Shown in pieces: positions 5,771 through 8,299 of a stretch of 8,299 nucleotides of DNA. The notes below the pieces were generated by a model that was not told the origin of the DNA, did not search any database, and saw only the letters and a list, made by a program, of their open reading frames with translations. The number at the start of each line of letters is the position of its first letter. Position 1 is the stretch's first letter. The stretch is from positions 1 through 8,299 of the forward strand of contig JAFPCT010000022.1 of assembly GCA_017390125.1 (NCBI GenBank). The letters run 5' to 3'. This DNA comes from Treponema sp. Its GTDB lineage: Bacteria > Spirochaetota > Spirochaetia > Treponematales > Treponemataceae. A program made the translations under genes and the position numbers.

Positions 5771-5809
5771 CCTTCGCTTTTCTTGGGAGGGGAAGCGAAG
5801 GATTATCTT
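5771..5809 (+). terminator. Hairpin after adk, probable intrinsic terminator with a weak T tail
   Basis: CCTTCGCTT (5771-5779) pairs perfectly with AAGCGAAGG (5793-5801). Two G-T pairs and a C-G pair extend the stem, leaving a loop of about seven bases. It begins eight bases after the adk stop codon. The downstream stretch ATTATCTT is T-rich but broken, so termination may be only partial. The hairpin ends 21 bases before the ATG of the HD-GYP gene, so it could also influence expression of that gene. Confidence 0.6.
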
Positions 5810-5822
5810 CAACAGGCAAGGC

Positions 5823-7193
5823 ATGAGAATAAACAACAAAGACTTTTTTATTGACAATATCGCCTATGTAAACAAATTAGTTGCAAAGATATTGGCACTG
5901 ACAGCTTTATTGTCTCCGACTTTTGCAATCCTCTCACACTGCAATGTTTTCCATATAAGCAAGACTTATATACTCATAACCTTTTTTCTTACCGTACCGT
6001 TCTCAATAATCCAGTCATTGCTGGTTTTCTACTTCGGCTCAAAGTCATTCAAAAACAGGCACACAGACCTGTATTACAGCCTTCAGAATTTTGCAATGTA
6101 TTTCGGCCTTTCTATTTCTGCGCTCATACTTGCAATTCTTGGAACGAGCGCCCGCATAGGAATCTACATTTCCTATACGATAGTCATTTTCTTAAGCTGT
6201 CTCTATTACGATACCAAACTAACTAAGTCCATGACGATTTTCTCCTATATCGTCATGCTGGTTTCCTTGTATTTTAAATCCGTAAACCGTGTGAACGAAG
6301 GCATGGTGACTGAAGACCCCTTCACTGATTTTCTTTCCTATGCTGCAGGTTTTACAATTGAATTCATTTTTGTATTTCTCATCACATGGAAAATGACAAG
6401 ACGAAACCATCAGGCGATGGAAGATGTCCTTAAAGCGAACATAAAAATTGAAAATACAAACATAGACATCATCAAATTTATCCCTACGATTTTAAAACAA
6501 CATGAAATAATCACAGGATTCCACACAGAGCATACGGTAAGCTACGTTGACATGCTGTGCCGTGAGTTGAAAAGCGAGGGGCATTTTGTGGATATTCTTA
6601 CAGAACAGAACATAAGCCTTTATTCAGCGGCTGCAAACCTGCACGATATAGGAAAAGTTTTCATTCCTGACCACATACTTAATACACCACGAAGGTACAC
6701 GCCTCAGGAATATGAGATGATGAAACTTCATCCTTTGAAAGGAAAAGAAATTCTTGACGCATTGCCTGTGCTGTGGGACAGAAAATTCAACAGGATTGCA
6801 AAAGACATGGCATACTGCCACCATGAGCGCTATGACGGCACTGGCTACCCTAACGGTCTGGCAGGTAATGACATCCCGTTGTGCGCCAGAATCATGTCCG
6901 TCGCAGACGTACTGGACGCCCTGCTGAGCCGCCGGCCATACAAACGGGAGATGACTCTGACAGACGCAATGAAAATTTTAAGCGACGGAAAAGGCACTCA
7001 GTTCGATCCTGTTATTGTTGACGCCGCCTTCGCAATTCAGCCGCTCATCTACATGTATTCTCAGGAAGTTGCTGCAAAGGAATACGATGTAATAATAAAC
7101 GAACTGAACTGGCGTCAGCAGAATATGGACAGCCTTGAAAACGGCCGCATAATCTCTGACGAAGAGCAGATGAAGCTGATGCACAACTCCTAG
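5823..7193 (+). CDS. Membrane-bound HD-GYP cyclic-di-GMP phosphodiesterase
   Basis: HD-GYP domains hydrolyse the second messenger cyclic di-GMP, which in spirochaetes controls motility and host adaptation. The 456-residue product begins with six hydrophobic segments (about residues 18-38, 47-70, 86-107, 109-128, 135-152 and 171-190), an unidentified membrane sensor region. A helical linker (about 191-230) leads to the catalytic domain at about 230-420. Expected metal-site residues are all present: His234 (Phe-His-Thr-Glu-His), His274-Asp275 (Leu-His-Asp-Ile-Gly-Lys), His303 (Leu-His-Pro), His333-His334 and Asp362 (Asp-Val-Leu-Asp-Ala-Leu), along with Gly341-Tyr342-Pro343. The enzyme should therefore be active, with its catalytic part in the cytoplasm. 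The ATG at 5823 has only a weak AGG (5814-5816) upstream. Its stop codon overlaps that of ilvB. The signal it senses is unknown. Confidence 0.92.
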   Translation: MRINNKDFFIDNIAYVNKLVAKILALTALLSPTFAILSHCNVFHISKTYILITFFLTVPFSIIQSLLVFYFGSKSFKNRHTDLYYSLQNFAMYFGLSISALILAILGTSARIGIYISYTIVIFLSCLYYDTKLTKSMTIFSYIVMLVSLYFKSVNRVNEGMVTEDPFTDFLSYAAGFTIEFIFVFLITWKMTRRNHQAMEDVLKANIKIENTNIDIIKFIPTILKQHEIITGFHTEHTVSYVDMLCRELKSEGHFVDILTEQNISLYSAAANLHDIGKVFIPDHILNTPRRYTPQEYEMMKLHPLKGKEILDALPVLWDRKFNRIAKDMAYCHHERYDGTGYPNGLAGNDIPLCARIMSVADVLDALLSRRPYKREMTLTDAMKILSDGKGTQFDPVIVDAAFAIQPLIYMYSQEVAAKEYDVIINELNWRQQNMDSLENGRIISDEEQMKLMHNS

Positions 7194-8299
7194 TCACGGA
7201 TAGAATCAATATTTGCCTTTCCGCCCGGAACAAACGGAAGCACGTTTTCTTCAGGATCTACCCGAACCCGTACAAAACAAGGCTTGTGAGGTCTGTTCGG
7301 GCTAAAGGCTTTCTTGTACCAGTCAGGATCCTTATCTGCGTCAACAGCCTCAATTCCAAAACCTTCTGCAATCTTCAGAAGATCCGGCGAAGCTATGAAT
7401 TCACTTGCAGAATAAGTCTTGTCAAAAAGGAATTTCTGCTGCTGGTAAACCATTCCCAAAGTACCGTTTTCAAATACAATTACAGTTACCGGAAGATTAT
7501 TTTCTGCAAGAGTCGCAAGCTCCTGTATGTTCATCATGATTGAGCCGTCCCCGGAAAAACAGATTACCCGCTTCTTAGGATTTGCAATGGCAGCCCCTAA
7601 TGCAACCGGCAGACCGAATCCCATAGTACCAAGGCTTCCTGAAGTAAGGAATGTGCGCGGCTCTTCAACCGGGTAATACTGAGCGGCAAACATCTGGTGC
7701 TGACCTACGTCTGTAGTAACAATCAAGTCAGTTTTCTTTGTTCCTGCTTTTTCTGCAAGCTCAGGAACAGAGGCTATGAATTTGCGAGGATTTACGCTTC
7801 CTGCAAAATTACCGTTCTTTTCATTTTCTGCAGGAGTTCCACATGCCTCTGTAAAGGTTTCCTTGTTCACAGCCATTATTTGATCAGCCCAGGCAGTCCG
7901 CTCAGCCTCAAGGCCGGCAGATTTTTTTATCTGCTTTTCTACTGCAGCTGTGAGAGCAGGGAAAACAGTCTCAACTTTTGCAACAAGGCTTGCGCTGGCC
8001 GGAAGAATCTTGTTGATTTCAGCGGCATCAATATCAATATGGATGATTTTTGCGTTCGGACAGAACTTTGAAACCACACCTGTAGCACGGTCATCAAAGC
8101 GTACGCCGGCAGCAACAACGAGGTCACTTTCGTTCATGGCAACATTCGCCGCATATCGTCCGTGCATTCCAACCATACCGCTGAAATCCGGATCAGAATA
8201 AGGAATTGCACCAAGTCCCATGAGGGATGTTACAACAGGAAGGCGGTAAACCTTCTTGAATGCGCGGAGAGCTTTTGCGGCTTCCGGAGAATTGCATCC
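7190..8299 (-). CDS. ilvB: Acetolactate synthase large subunit, C-terminal part (5' end outside the window)
   Basis: Acetolactate synthase joins two pyruvates, or pyruvate and 2-oxobutyrate, using ThDP, FAD and Mg in the first common step of branched-chain amino acid synthesis. The frame is open to the edge: codons above 8221 read Cys-Asn-Ser-Pro-Glu-Ala-Ala-Lys-Ala and Pro-Val-Val-Thr-Ser-Leu before Met-Gly-Leu-Gly, so the Met at 8221 is internal. About 369 of the usual 560-600 residues are present: the central FAD-contacting domain and the C-terminal ThDP domain, with Gly-Gln-His-Gln-Met, Ser-Leu-Gly-Thr-Met-Gly-Phe-Gly-Leu-Pro, and Gly-Asp-Gly (7552-7544) opening the ThDP/Mg motif. The N-terminal catalytic Glu is outside the window. 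The usual Val-Arg-Gln-Trp-Gln reads Val-Tyr-Gln-Gln-Gln. No ilvN follows; the downstream gene is convergent. Confidence 0.94.
   Translation of the reverse strand, partial: GCNSPEAAKALRAFKKVYRLPVVTSLMGLGAIPYSDPDFSGMVGMHGRYAANVAMNESDLVVAAGVRFDDRATGVVSKFCPNAKIIHIDIDAAEINKILPASASLVAKVETVFPALTAAVEKQIKKSAGLEAERTAWADQIMAVNKETFTEACGTPAENEKNGNFAGSVNPRKFIASVPELAEKAGTKKTDLIVTTDVGQHQMFAAQYYPVEEPRTFLTSGSLGTMGFGLPVALGAAIANPKKRVICFSGDGSIMMNIQELATLAENNLPVTVIVFENGTLGMVYQQQKFLFDKTYSASEFIASPDLLKIAEGFGIEAVDADKDPDWYKKAFSPNRPHKPCFVRVRVDPEENVLPFVPGGKANIDSIRD

Noticed and set aside
7697..8071. Plus-strand open frame of 124 codons opposite ilvB
   Set aside because: Shadow of a strongly conserved gene on the other strand; Cys/Phe/Ser-rich with no start signals.
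8219..8221. Met at 8221 as the start of ilvB
   Set aside because: The frame stays open to the edge and the upstream codons encode conserved acetolactate synthase sequence (Asn-Ser-Pro-Glu-Ala-Ala and Leu-Pro-Val-Val-Thr-Ser-Leu), so the Met is internal.

Overview
The window looks like a piece of a spirochaete chromosome, most likely Treponema or a close relative. The basis is a flagellar FliS/FlgN-type gene pair behind a textbook sigma-28 promoter, an adenylate kinase with a Cys4 LID, a membrane HD-GYP protein and the general style of the proteins. This is inference; no rRNA or other taxonomic marker is present. Genes are densely packed (about 90% coding or more), no tRNA, CRISPR, IS element or phage gene was seen, and no intergenic gap reaches 300 bases.

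Layout, left to right. (1) Positions 1-74, minus strand: the first 24 codons of an unidentified gene leaving the window, with a housekeeping-type promoter (99-127). (2) 138-1672, plus strand: a sigma-28 promoter, fliS (206-655), a FlgN-like coiled-coil gene (659-1141) and folA (dihydrofolate reductase), which starts at a TTG inside the FlgN-like gene. folA is broken by an apparent one-base frameshift near a T6 run at 1527-1532, and the rest of its conserved C-terminus is readable in another frame. (3) 1608-2471, minus strand: an exported DNA/RNA non-specific nuclease, convergent with and overlapping the restored folA frame. (4) 2520-3653, plus: an FtsH-like membrane AAA+ ATPase with no peptidase domain. 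(5) 3676-5064, plus: a MATE-family efflux pump with its own promoter. (6) 5130-5762, plus: adk, with a promoter and strong ribosome binding site, followed by a hairpin. (7) 5823-7193, plus: a six-helix membrane protein with a complete HD-GYP cyclic-di-GMP phosphodiesterase domain. (8) 7190-8299, minus: the C-terminal two thirds of acetolactate synthase large subunit (ilvB), whose stop codon shares a CTAG palindrome with the stop of the HD-GYP gene.

How the genes fit together. fliS and the FlgN-like gene would supply export chaperones for flagellar filament and hook-associated proteins late in flagellar assembly, which fits sigma-28 control. folA is a housekeeping passenger in that unit. The remaining genes appear to be independent transcription units rather than one pathway. 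Nothing here forms an obvious new multi-gene system. The items most worth a second look are the protease-less FtsH paralogue, the folA frameshift inside a sigma-28 operon, two promoters placed so close to start codons that the mRNAs would be nearly leaderless, and an ilvB variant with Gln at the usually conserved active-site Trp.
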